Assembly (NCBI GenBank): GCA_021464245.1
Contig: JADCRB010000042.1
Coordinates: 2,091,914 to 2,155,913, forward strand
DNA: 64,000 nt
From: Carallia brachiata
Taxonomy: Eukaryota; Streptophyta; Magnoliopsida; Malpighiales; Rhizophoraceae
Direction: 5' to 3'
Both the position numbers and the translations under genes were made by a program. Shown piece after piece: positions 11,601 to 23,427 of this stretch. The notes under the pieces are model-generated. The model did not search any database. It saw nothing but the letters and a program-made list of their open reading frames with translations, and had not been told where the DNA came from. Each line of letters begins with the position of its first letter. Position 1 is the stretch's first letter.

Positions 11601-14465
11601 CAAAGAAAAAGAATTAAAAACTTTAAATAAAAAATCGTAAAATAAAATTAAATTGGAGTTTTTTTTTTTATAATTGAATTTTCATTTTCTTTATCCGTGA
11701 GGAAGGGTTTGAACAGTGAAAAAACCCACAATTTCAATTATTTTAATTAAAATAGATCTTTATAAATTTCATATTTATATTTTTTTAAACAATAAAAAAA
11801 ATATATCGTAAATATATTGATAATCTCTTTTATAAGTCAAGACCAGCCTGATCTGACTATTTTGTCCTCATTCAACCCATTTTTATAAAAAAAAATTTAT
11901 TATCCAAACATTGATTAAATTAAGTATAACTTCACAGTTAAAAAGTAAATTTAAAAATCACCATACTTTTAATCATCAATCTGAGCACATAAACATTAGT
12001 CAGGGAAGAGTCACACCTATACGGATTATAACCTAAGCCAACAATATAAAATATATGCTAACTTATTATCAAATTAACATTTTAAATAGTTAAACTTGAA
12101 TTTTTGTACATAATAAAACATTTTTTCTCACAAAGAATTTTTTTTTGCCTATTAACAAATTTATTAAACCATAACTATAAAATAAAATAATTTTCTTATC
12201 TTATAAATTCTACATTTTTTCTTGTCAAATTAAATTTCACACTTCTAACATAAAAATCTTATTAATACATAGTATGACTTTATGTAATAATATTTCTTTC
12301 CTTATAATTATGTAATTATTTATAAAAAGTAATAGAAATATATGTTGTATTTGACTTAAAATCTATATAATATAATAAAATATAAATAAAAATAGTGACC
12401 ACCAAAGTCAAAAGCAAATACCGTGTAAAATAGTAATTCAGTAATAAATTGATATATTTGTATACTAACGATTTAAATTTAAACCCCTACACTCACATTC
12501 CCCCCTAAAAAATGCTGGGTGATCCCTAAACAGTTAGTAAAAGTGGTAGTGCGGTGTTGCAAGCACGGTTCAATAATTATCATGATTTCCAGTAATGAAA
12601 CTATACTTGATTTTGCTGATACTACAATGGTGGGTCTGTCCATATAGAGGTAATTAAATGAGATACTAACAAATAGAAATTACTCTAATTTTAATCTATA
12701 GATCTGATAATAAATATATTTATGATTAATTTTTTTCTCATAAAAAAGTCAAAAGTAAATCAACGATTGATTTTTTTTTTTATTTTACGAAGGATAATTG
12801 AAGGAATTAAAATTAAAAAAAAAAAAAAAGGATATATCGATTTACCACTCGTTGGCCGGGCTGGTCCAGCCAAGTTCTATAAAACTACATCGTTTTCTCT
12901 TCATATGCCAAAATTTTAAGACCAAATTCAACCCAATTACCAATGGTTTGAGTTTTAGAGTGAAATGGATCCAATTAGGCTAACATAAATAATTTGGCCC
13001 AACTGGGACATTAACTACATACATGCAGACATAATGTTCGCGGAATTAAACCGAAAAAAAAAAAAAAAAACTACGCGGAATAAGCAAACAAAAAAAAAAC
13101 TACATAAGATAACTTTCTCTTAATTATAGCTATCGCGCTTCTTCATAATATTAAAACTTAATATCATTCCAGTCAAAAAAAAAAAAAAAACTTAATATCA
13201 TTAAAATAATGTTAATGTACCTAAAATATCATGTAAGAACCTAAATTTAATTTCTATCAATCTCTTCGAAATACGGAACTGATCATTTACATAATGCCAT
13301 TGTCTTTGTCTTTGCCAGTGGTTCGCTGGGGACCACATAATTTTTCTCAAGCGATTAATTTTTCGTTTCTCAAACTAAATCATAATACAAATGGAGCAAT
13401 TCCAATTAATCCACTGTGCATCGCCTGCATTCCTGCGCTAAACAACCCAAAATATATATATATAAAAGACAAGGGAAAGCTTTATAGGGCTTGTAAAATT
13501 TTCTACTTCAATTCTAGCCAAAACAAAACTAAGACTTGAAAAGGGCATCAGTCGGGCAGGAGGAACTTGTGCAGAGACATCTATTGACAGCCACTTTTGG
13601 ACCAAGCACTCATGCGACTAGTAGAACCCATCAGATTTACCCCATATTTCCTGTGCCGCTATCCCCTAAAGAAGTGATGCACCAGCATTACTCTTGTTTT
13701 GTGTTTATAGGAAGACTGTTCATAGGACTTAAGCCTATGATTTTTATGACATAATAGAATAACCTTAACATTACGCTAAGGCTTGCTTTTTATTGTGATT
13801 TCATTAAAGATTCAATGAAAAATTTTGAAAATAGATTGAGGAACCCACAGAGACAAAATCTGAAATGTCTGATCAAAGTTAATGTAGATTGCAAAACGAC
13901 CAAGCCAAATGAACAAACTAAATCTCAAAATTGTTCAATGTTTCCCATGCGGACAAATGAATATAATTTGATGGTATAATAACATAAGAGTTTAACAGAA
14001 AAAGGACAATTGAAAAAAAAAAAAAGAAAAAGAAAAGGGAATATGGAGGGAACCTCTTTATCGTATCCTACCGAGCTGAGATTAAAAATTCAGCTCAAAT
14101 GATCCTAACCTAAATGACAGTTCCTCTCTGATCATTGAGTGCCTGCAGGACCTACCATCGACATAATCAAGTGAATTTCCATTGAATCCTGAAAGGAAGG
14201 CTGCAGCTAACCAATGAAAGAATCAACACCAAGAACTCGCTCTTTCTTAAGTACAGTGTAAGCTGAGTGTCCATATTTTACACCACCTCTCAGATCCTGT
14301 AAATGTACATGAGCACCACACAATCATAGGACGAGCGACGGGTTGTACACGGAGGCATGATAAATGAGACAATGACTAGGCGTTCCACATGACGACGCAA
14401 TCTGAAAATGCCTGTAAAACAATTCGACTGGTCTTCGAGTGTCTGTTCAATTTCCATCTTTGCAC
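11601..14465. other. AT-rich intergenic DNA, including the ARP3 3' flank
   Basis: I see no gene. The DNA is strongly A/T-rich with poly(A) tracts (for example 13052-13069 and 13177-13191). The part nearest 14466 presumably holds the ARP3 3' UTR, but no cleavage site stands out. Short open frames around 13294-13754 have low-complexity or non-coding composition. Confidence 0.5.
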
Positions 14466-17400
14466 CTAATACATTCCCTTGAAAACGGGATTCGTGCGGC
14501 ATATGCTTGCTCCATATTCCTCGTATTCTGCTTTTGTATGGCAAGCCTGCACATGGAGTACCATGTCAATTGGGACAATCCAAGGGCCATTGCAAAAATC
14601 TAATTTTCAGCCCTCAATTGAATCTAGGGAAATTGGCAGACCAAAAAAAAGAACAAAAGAAGAATACTTATGGGGTGGTCATTACAATTTCTTGCATAAG
14701 GATCATTCATACCGCAAAAAATTCAGGTGTTGATGCTAGCACCGAACCTCCAAACCACACTGCAAATCTTTGGATGGGATGGCTGACTACATTTACTTCC
14801 ACGGGTTGAGACTAGAGATCCAGAAAGATGAAAATACTAAGGCGTTTTATATCCACATGTTAAATAACAGAATAAACATCCAAATCCTATGCTTACTTTA
14901 ACTTCCCCACCGAGTCTGGCTTCAGATGCAAGAACTCGTGCATCAACAATCTTCTTCAGATCCCGTTGCAACCTTCTGCCAAAGTCCTTGAACATGGTCG
15001 ATCCCCCAGACAACACAATATTCTGTCACACAATGAAAACCAAACGCAGCAGATAGAAAGACTCTCATATGTAAACAAGGAAGAATATATGCAGGTGCAA
15101 TTTTCAGTCAGAACAGTTGCAATCACGACTTGACAGATCTAAAAGACGAAGTAACACATGCCAAAGTTGACATAAAAGAAACCGGCATCTCCAAATCAAA
15201 AAGCTCTATGATCAGCAGTGTTTCTAAAAGACTCGAGAAAAGAACATCAAACAACAAAAAGAACTCATAAGAGGTGTCAAAATCCAGACAATTCTCAACT
15301 ATCGAGAGACATGACACTCCTTCCAATATTCAAATTAAATACAAATTTATTGGCAAAACTTGCTGTTACACTGAGAATGCACCTCAACTAAGGGTAAAAA
15401 TTGCTCTAATTTCTCACTGCTCATATAGTTTACCTTATATAAAGCCCTTCTAGTGTCAATTGGTGCAGACTGGATACACTTGTCTATAACAGCCGGTAAG
15501 GGAGTCGTAAAATCACTGTTACAAATCTCAGGATTAAAGAAAACCTGGCAAACAAGTTATGAGATCATCAGAACAAAGCACAGCAGCTTGTAAATAAGTT
15601 GAATGCACAAGGAGCAAAATCCAAAATTAGTTACTTTATATAATAGTATTCTGTAATGTCACATTATATGGTTAAATTCCTTTTCTTTTTGGTCCATAAA
15701 AAGGCTGGTTGGGTCTAGGCCACACAACAGGTATAGTCTTTTGGTAACATAAATCTCCATAAACATCATCCATATGGACTCAAACATAAGATTAAGAACC
15801 CCCACACATTTCCACATACTCCACATTGTACCAGAAAAAGAAGCAGAAAAATTGAATTAACCTCAGGGCCAAGAAATCTCTCATAGCCCACATCACAGGA
15901 GTACGGTGCCCCTGTTTTTGGTTTGATGCCTCTCCATTGCTTAATATACTTGGCTGGTTCTTTGTCATGCTTATTAAATTCCTGGAACCATTTAAGAGCT
16001 CAAAGTTATAACTGCTTTGTATTCAGATTCATTCAAACACTTTAGAAATACCAGACTTGCCAAAATCTTGTTTTTTTTTTCTTCTCATCATTAGATCAAA
16101 AAGGAGTTACATCCATATGATGACCCAAAAAAAGATCCACATGCACACCAGCCTTTCAGGTCAAATATTTCATGGAAACAAACAATGACCTTGACAATAT
16201 CAGAACAGGTGTAGCAATAGAGTTCCTTCACTTTTCGAGCTACTTCAAACGAATCTTCTGGTGGTATATTCTCTCCTCTTTCCTATATCAAACACCATTA
16301 AGAAGCAGAAAAGCACATGATTATCATTTCTGAAGGCAATTAATGACTTTCACAAGAATTAAAGATAAAAGACTGATCATGTCTATGACAATATCCCAGA
16401 CCAACAGGCCATGATTTTATGATATTTTGGCCTGAAGAAGAAAAAAAAAAAAACAAACATTTTTGCATATGCAAATTAAACTGATAATCAAGGTTATGCT
16501 ATCAAGTATAGATATTGCCTATTACAACATCACCAATATCGAGAAAGGAAAACAACTTACCCGCATGAGCTGCTGCATAAATAGAGTAACATCCTTACCC
16601 GCAATGGGTACTGACTTGATGCTGCTCCCAATAACGTAACCATCAGCAACAGGTACAACATGAGTAGCCCCATCTCCAATATCTACTACAACCCCTGTCA
16701 TCTCACACTAAGGAGAACTGTAGGTCAGCCTTCAATGATTATATCATTATTCTCAGTTTCAAGAAAAGACGAAAATGCATTCTTTTAAGCTACACATGAA
16801 AAAGGAGTTTCCTCATTATTATCATATTCAACAGTCTTAGGTGTTATATTCGACAAATAATCACAGATTGAATGAGATAAATTCAAAAAGTAAGATTGAC
16901 CAAATTTGAGGCAGTGTCCCAGCATTTAACTCAATAAAGCTTTAACTCCAACTTCCATGCCAGTTTGTATTGAGCTAGTTTATGGCCTTCCCCCAAAATT
17001 CTATGTGAGAACTCTAGATTTAGATTAGATGCATCAAGGAGTCTATACACAAAGCAATATAATTTTGCTAGCTTCATTAGATCTCACTTGGCGACTCCAA
17101 GAGCCCAGCTGAAACACCCTCGACCAAATAACTAAAGTCCCTTTACCAGTATCCCAACATACCAACCAACAAAGGGATCTACAACTCAGTTCCACAACAA
17201 TGAATAAGACTGGTATAACGAAACATAAAATTAATCACTTCACATTCCTGGTTAAACACATATGCAAGAAACCAGAATCTGGTTGAGCCACCGTTAGTGA
17301 TTGCCATTACTACTAAGAAAACCCCCAATCACAGAACTCTAACTTCAACATACAACATAATTTTTAAACCTAGAGAGCCATCCTGTAATTTACTAAATCA

Positions 17401-18061
17401 CATTATACAGTTCCTTATTTAAAGATTCAATTCTCAAAACCAACCTTGGATGTTGTGTACCCAGCAGCAAGAGCAAGCACCGAATTGACAGCAATGTAAA
17501 GCCCAGGAACATTAAACGTCTCAAACATAATCTCACCGGTGTACTCGCGGCTCTCCGGTGCAGTAAGCGGGCTTTCAGTCAAAAGAAAGCAATGATCTTC
17601 CGGATCACACCTCAAGTAATTGAACACACACTGCTGCCAGTACCTCTCCATGGCATCCCAATTACACACTTGACCATTCTTGATTGGATAACTAAGATTG
17701 TATATATTACTGGATCTCGATTTGGCAATCGCCTCATCTCCTATAAAGAAGTCCAGATCGGCCATAACGCCGGCGCTGTGCTGCGCTAGCCAATTAGCTT
17801 TAGAAGAAGAAGAACTCCGAGATTGGTTTAGAAAAGACTCGTTCACTGCTACTACTGTCGGTAAAATAAAGCACGGCTCCACATTTCCCGCAAAACCCAT
17901 CTTAGTATACCTATAAAAAAAAAAAACAAATATATTCAGACAAATTTCTCTCGGTCATTTCATCGAACAATTTATGGGCATGGAAAAAAAAACAGACTTT
18001 ACGCCGTAACCTACCCGGTGCCGTTGTCGATGACGACGGCGGGCCGAGAAGTCGGGTCCAT
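14466..18061 (-). CDS. ARP3: Actin-related protein 3 (ARP2/3 complex subunit), nine exons
   Basis: Exons (minus strand): 18061-18015, 17910-17445, 16707-16561, 16282-16190, 15981-15862, 15544-15434, 15022-14897, 14811-14713, 14546-14466. They join in frame with GT-AG introns to 429 residues; Arabidopsis ARP3 is about 427. The product starts [16 protein letters not shown], where the first phosphate-binding loop (DNGTG) is split by intron 1. It continues with [31 protein letters not shown], the [15 protein letters not shown] loop, and [15 protein letters not shown]. It ends [12 protein letters not shown]3 pairs with ARP2 to nucleate branched F-actin under SCAR/WAVE control; Arabidopsis mutants (distorted1) have misshapen trichomes. 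No frame damage was seen. In Arabidopsis, as I recall, ARP3 (AT1G13180) also lies next to the CFI68 gene (AT1G13190). Confidence 0.96.
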
Positions 18062-18540
18062 GGAAAGGAGAGGAACGGCGGCGGTGGCGGCGCAGGAGAG
18101 AAATCGGAGATTGAGATAAAAAAGAGGGTTTAAGGGAGAGGATCATAGTGGAGAGGGAGATGATTGGGTGGAAGAAAACTTGGATCCCAAGCGAAAGCAG
18201 CGATTCAACGGCAATGGTTTGGTACCCATTTCAACAACAACGAATCAAATCAAGCGGTCGTCTTCTCATCATCATCATCATCACCATCATCATCATCAAT
18301 TACTGCGCTACCATCATCATCATTATCATCAGACGGTCATCCGTCGATTATCTTTTTTTTCCTTGGATGCTGTCCTTGGCAATCAATGCTTCTTTCTTCG
18401 CTGAGCGAATTCTTCAGCAACGCAACGGCTACTCTCTCTCTCTCTCTAAAGCTCTTTTTGTCGGTTTCCTTGGATTGCATGACGGTGCTTCTGGACCGTC
18501 TGATTGGGGTTCCCTTCCATCGCGCGTCGTTTATTTGATT
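18062..18540 (-). promoter_or_regulatory. ARP3 5' UTR/promoter region with CAT-trinucleotide repeats
   Basis: This stretch lies immediately upstream of the ARP3 start codon. It carries two blocks of a CAT/ATC trinucleotide repeat (about 18266-18298 and 18311-18331) and a short CT tract near 18435-18448. Plus-strand open frames across it encode low-complexity His/Ser strings and are not credible genes. No TATA box could be assigned. Confidence 0.4.
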
Positions 18541-19092
18541 CTGAAAATTTAGTGGGACCGACGGAATACTGAAAACAGAGTAGCGGTAAGTAACTTGGCG
18601 TGACGTATCACAGTAGAAAGCCTCCCCGTGTCGACGGCACTAATCCAAAAAGTTTAGGCCGGTTGCGGGTCACTAAAAAGAAATGAAATTTAAGGACAAT
18701 CATGTAATGGAAAATAATTGCATCGCCCGCTCAAAAAAATAAAAAAGAAAATACTTGCATCGCAAAAAATAATTAACGGCCACTTGTACGAGGCAACTAG
18801 GTAAAAGAGACTCGACTTTAAATTCTTATAAGAAATCATGATTTTAAGTCTAATTAAGATCAAATAATAAAATTAAATATATACAAAATTAATTAAATTA
18901 CGAACGATACTTCTAATATTTAGTAGATCTCGATAATTGTTATTTTTTATAAATTTAACGTAAATAATTAGATCGATCAAACAATAATAAATTTGTGCAA
19001 TCTTCATTGCCAGATTAAAGGGAATCACCCTTCACTTCGTCCATTTTGTTAAAAAAATAATAAAATAATTAACATTATTAAAAATAATATAT

Positions 19093-19138
<46 letters not shown>

Positions 19139-22100
19139 CCTGAATCAAAATTAGTCACTCCCGGACCCTACCACTAGCCCGAGCATTATCGTATTTCATG
19201 ATTTTATATTGGCTTTGGTGCACTAGGCATAAACACAATACAACACTAATTAACTTTGATTTTCTTGTAAAGATCTCATATTTAATGCAGGTAGGATGAT
19301 AATTAATAAAGCACTCAACTGTTAGAAGCAGTAAAACCAACAGAAACAATCTATGGTGGAATACCCACTTTCCTAGGCCCAATAAAAGAAGAGAGGGAAA
19401 GAGGGAGGGCAAAGGAACGAAGAAGCAGCATTCCTGGTAACAAGGGGGAGCAAACGGGGATGGTCCCATATTTGCCTTTTTGGCTAGATTTCTTGACATG
19501 GGTGGGCTAGCTTTGCAATAATATTCTAATCTCACTATGCTCAATAGTTCTTCTCCCAATTATTTATAGAATCAACGTGGTTTCAGACAGCATGTTTATA
19601 AAATCTTTTTTTTCATCAAAGGAAACGTTGCATTAAATATAATCTTGCTATTTTCAAAGGCCACAATTATGTGTTGTAAAGGTGCAAAGTATAATAAGCT
19701 ACTACAATTGTTTTCTTACTTGTGTGCTTTATTTTTCTATAAATCGAAAAGGGAAAACATAAAGAAATTGAGGGTTGAATTTTTCTTAAGAAAATAATTT
19801 CCTTTAGTTCAGATGTTTGTGTCAGCTACAGCATGTTGGCACAACATAAGGAAAGTTGCTATATTAATTGTAATAAATTTCAATTTTTACAAGTCTTGAA
19901 TTCTAATTTTATTAAAAAAATATGAAATTTATAAAATCAGAAAGATATTTATTGTATAATTTATGATTCAATAAATTTCTTAAATGAACTAAAAATCCAA
20001 ACTCTCGGTATGCTAATATGATAACTTACCATTAAAGCTCCCTTCTTAAAATATGGAATGACTAAAATATATTTGAACATAAGACTGTACATATAATTCA
20101 CACAATTAATCCTTATCTTTTTCTCATGGTGACATATGTTTTCGTTTTTTTTTTTAACAAGATGACGTATGTTTTCTAGCCACTGATTTTGGAGTAGCAA
20201 AATTAAAATGGGATTTAGAAGAGAATTTTAGTCCTTACATGGGTCATGAAAATGCCTACATGGGAAGGAAATAAGGCAGAACCCCTTGTTCTTTTTACCT
20301 GCTTTTGAAAAGGTTGGCATGGGCCTAATTGAGACAACATATAGAATGTCTTGTGACTAAGACCAATATTCTCCTTTTAAGAGGGAAACAAACATCCCTT
20401 TCAATTCCTTTTTGGGGGGAGAGAGAGAGAGAGACGCATTGCCCATCTTCTGTGTGGAGGAAATGGGGAACAAGGGAAAACAAAATATTCTGTTCTATTT
20501 GTAAACTAATAGTTAAGTTTGTTGAAAAAAAAAAAAACTTAAGTTTGTGGACATGACAATTGTAGAATATCAATTCATGTCAATTGTGGAAAACGCAACA
20601 TAAATTTGTGCAAAAATTTCGGCCGAACTGCTATGACTTTCTTTTTTTTTTTTTTTTTTTTTTTTTGGTGATTTCCGTTTTTATTCCTTTTTTTTATGAG
20701 TATAATTATTTATAATTGTATACTACATAATTCTATTTTTTTATTTTTTTTATTTTAAGTAGACTCCACTTATATGTGATAAAAAGTTATATTCATAAAA
20801 AAATTAATTAAATTAAATTTTTTTTTTCTTTCCTTTTTGTTGGTCGCGCATGGGTATGACTCCCTTCTTGTATGCTAACTTACACACACGAGCCCGATGA
20901 CATCCAACCGTCGGTATTAGTTACATATAAAACTCAGAAGCCAAATGGGGATTTCATTATCCAAGGCATAAATCATTGAGATTAATTATGTGTTATAAAT
21001 GGAAAATTCTCAACTAGTAGTTCCAAAAAAAAAAAAAACTAGTAGTTCCAAGAAACCAGCCGTTGCAAGCGAGAAAGGACATTGGATTGTAACCTAAAGG
21101 GGAAAAAAAACAAACCAAAAAAAGGACATGGAGTGGGAGACAAAATGGGCCAAGTTACGAAGACAGACACATCGGTCTATGGTAAGTGGGGTGGGCATTG
21201 GAAATCTCATGTTAGATCTGTAATTAGGAACACAAATAGTGTTTACTACTTAGTGCACGTTTAAGGTCAATTAAAGTCCGGGACAATAAAATAATTCTCC
21301 GAAGAAACTATAATTTTAGAGGATATACCGTTGATGAGATTGTAAAACTATTCCGAAACAACTTAAGTGAAGTTATCCAGTGTTATCCATTGATCAAACC
21401 CAAAAAGTGAACTTTGAACAACTTATAAAAACAAATTAAGGTATGATATAATCTAATCACAATGTTAAGAGCAAATTGGGTTTAGAACAATAATTAATTT
21501 AACTTGTCATAAGGTGCTGGTTGTTAATTATTGGTCTGTTTGGAGGCCTTGTTTGGGGCAGTGATCTAAAGAATAATTAAAGAGTAATTTCCAATTTTTT
21601 TCATTATTTTTCTCCTCTAAAGTAATTTGATTTTCAAACATTAAGGAAAAATTTTACATTTTAATAGTTAAAATGAATACTATATAGATGTATTTTCCAC
21701 AGGGAAACTAGTGACTAGTATAATACACAACTTTAGGGTTTCTTGAAGGAAATTTGTAAATGATAAAACTTGGACCCAAGACAAAATTAACTTCTATTTT
21801 TATGTGTCATAAACAAAGAGATGATGCCATATATTTTCACATCTTCTGGAATTTGACATTTATTAGGTGAGGATTAGAAATAAATTATACATTAAACTCT
21901 AATTAATTGAATAACTCTGATTTGTGGTATAAGCTGAAGGAAAAGGTCAAAGAAAAAAATAAGCAAAAACAAAATTCGAAGGAGCAAAGAAAAATGGTTT
22001 TACAGAGGCAAACAAACTTTCAATTTTAGAGTAAAATAATTAAGTAAAAGACATGCTAGGAAACAAAAAACTAAAAACAAGAGAAGTAAGAACAAACAAA

Positions 22101-23055
22101 AAATAGAGGAGTCAGAGAGAAGAATTAAATGGGATGGTGCACAAATAAAGCCGTCGAGTGGTCAAAATAACTCACATGAAAGAGTACCAATGCACCAGAC
22201 TATCATTAGTTACTACCTTCAGGCTTCAGTTTTTGGCTAGCATTTTGGCTTTTTCTGTGGCTCCCTGCCAGTTGTACATTCCCCAAATTACCAGTACATG
22301 TTCAAACCTTTACAGTTTGTTTGTTTTCATATTAAAAAAATATTAAATAGTAATATTTAAAATAATAATAAAATAATATAAATTATTAAATTATTAAAAT
22401 TATTAAAAAAATAAATTATTAAATATTTAATAAATTATGATTATTTATTATTATTAAAAATTAAATTGTATAATAAAATTAAAAAAAATACTATTTTTGA
22501 AAAACGTAATTTTCACGCGTTTCATAAGTATACAATAACATAAAAATTTAAAAAGAGAAAAAAAAGTAAATAATGAAAATGCATAATGAAACTGATAAAT
22601 AGAAATAATGATATATAAAAGAATAAATTTCAATTATAGTCAATTTTTTTTACAAATATATTTTGTGGTTACGAGGAACGCGTAATAATAGGATATATTA
22701 CCAAGAGAATATGAATAGCATTACTACATTAGGAACCTAGACCAAATTTTGTTGAGTTTTTCAAATAATTTTTTCCCCACAATTTTTACAAACAAATAAA
22801 AAATTACTTTCTTATTATTTTATTTTTTCATACTCTTCTTTCTCCCTCTTTTTTTTTTTCTTAAAATGAGAGATACTCAATCACTGAAATTCAAATATAA
22901 AACTTCAAAAAACTCAATAAAATGTTTAAATTATTTGTCTCAGAAAGACGAGGCTTTTTTCTTTTACTTACAAAGAAAACAAAAAAAGAGTTTTTTTTTT
23001 TTTTTTTTACAAAATTTCATCAATTAATAAATATAAGAAAAGATATTACAACCCT
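18541..23055. other. Intergenic DNA between the divergent ARP3 and TEL genes
   Basis: About 4.5 kb with no gene I can support. It contains a (TA)n microsatellite at about 19098-19136, poly(T) runs (for example 20641-20666) and very A/T-rich blocks (about 22330-22480). A 134-codon minus-strand frame at 19155-19559 has no start-region, splice or compositional support. The part next to 23056 is likely TEL promoter. Confidence 0.5.
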
Positions 23056-23230
23056 TTGCAAGGGCAGTTTGGTAATAATATTAGTAAGAATGCAGTGCAT
23101 GATAGGTGGGAGAGCAGAGCAGCGCAGAGCAGAGCAGGAGGACAATTTTGCCAAACTTTTGGTTTTGACAAGAAAGTAGAGGAAAAAGGAAAGCCATTTA
23201 TGCTTTGCTTTCCCACTGCTTTTGAAAGAG

Positions 23231-23269
23231 AGGGAGAGAGAGAGAGACAGAGACATAAACACACGGAGC

Positions 23270-23305
<36 letters not shown>
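23231..23305 (+). repeat. (GA)n tract in the TEL 5' leader
   Basis: GA repeats, purest at 23272-23305, lie about 120 bases upstream of the TEL start codon. The frame that continues into TEL stays open through this tract and would encode alternating Arg-Glu. A four-codon upstream frame (ATG at about 23307, then TAC, TGT, TAG) sits between the repeat and the TEL start. GA-rich leaders are common in plants and can act as protein-binding sites; that role is inferred here. Confidence 0.7.
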
Positions 23306-23308
<3 letters not shown>

Positions 23309-23427
23309 GTACTGTTAGAACGTTTGATACTTTCCCACCATACCGGCGTGCGTCGCCGGGAAAACTTTTTGGCCAGTCCGTTCGCCGTTTCAGGAGCAGT
23401 GACAAAAAAAAGCTCGTGAAAACTGTC

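Noticed and set aside
18148..18552. Plus-strand frames upstream of ARP3 encoding Ser/His-rich peptides
   Set aside because: They are products of the CAT-trinucleotide repeats in the ARP3 leader or promoter and show no conserved domain.
19155..19559. 134-codon minus-strand frame in the ARP3-TEL interval
   Set aside because: Composition is not coding-like, no homology is recognised, and it lies in AT-rich DNA without promoter or splice context.
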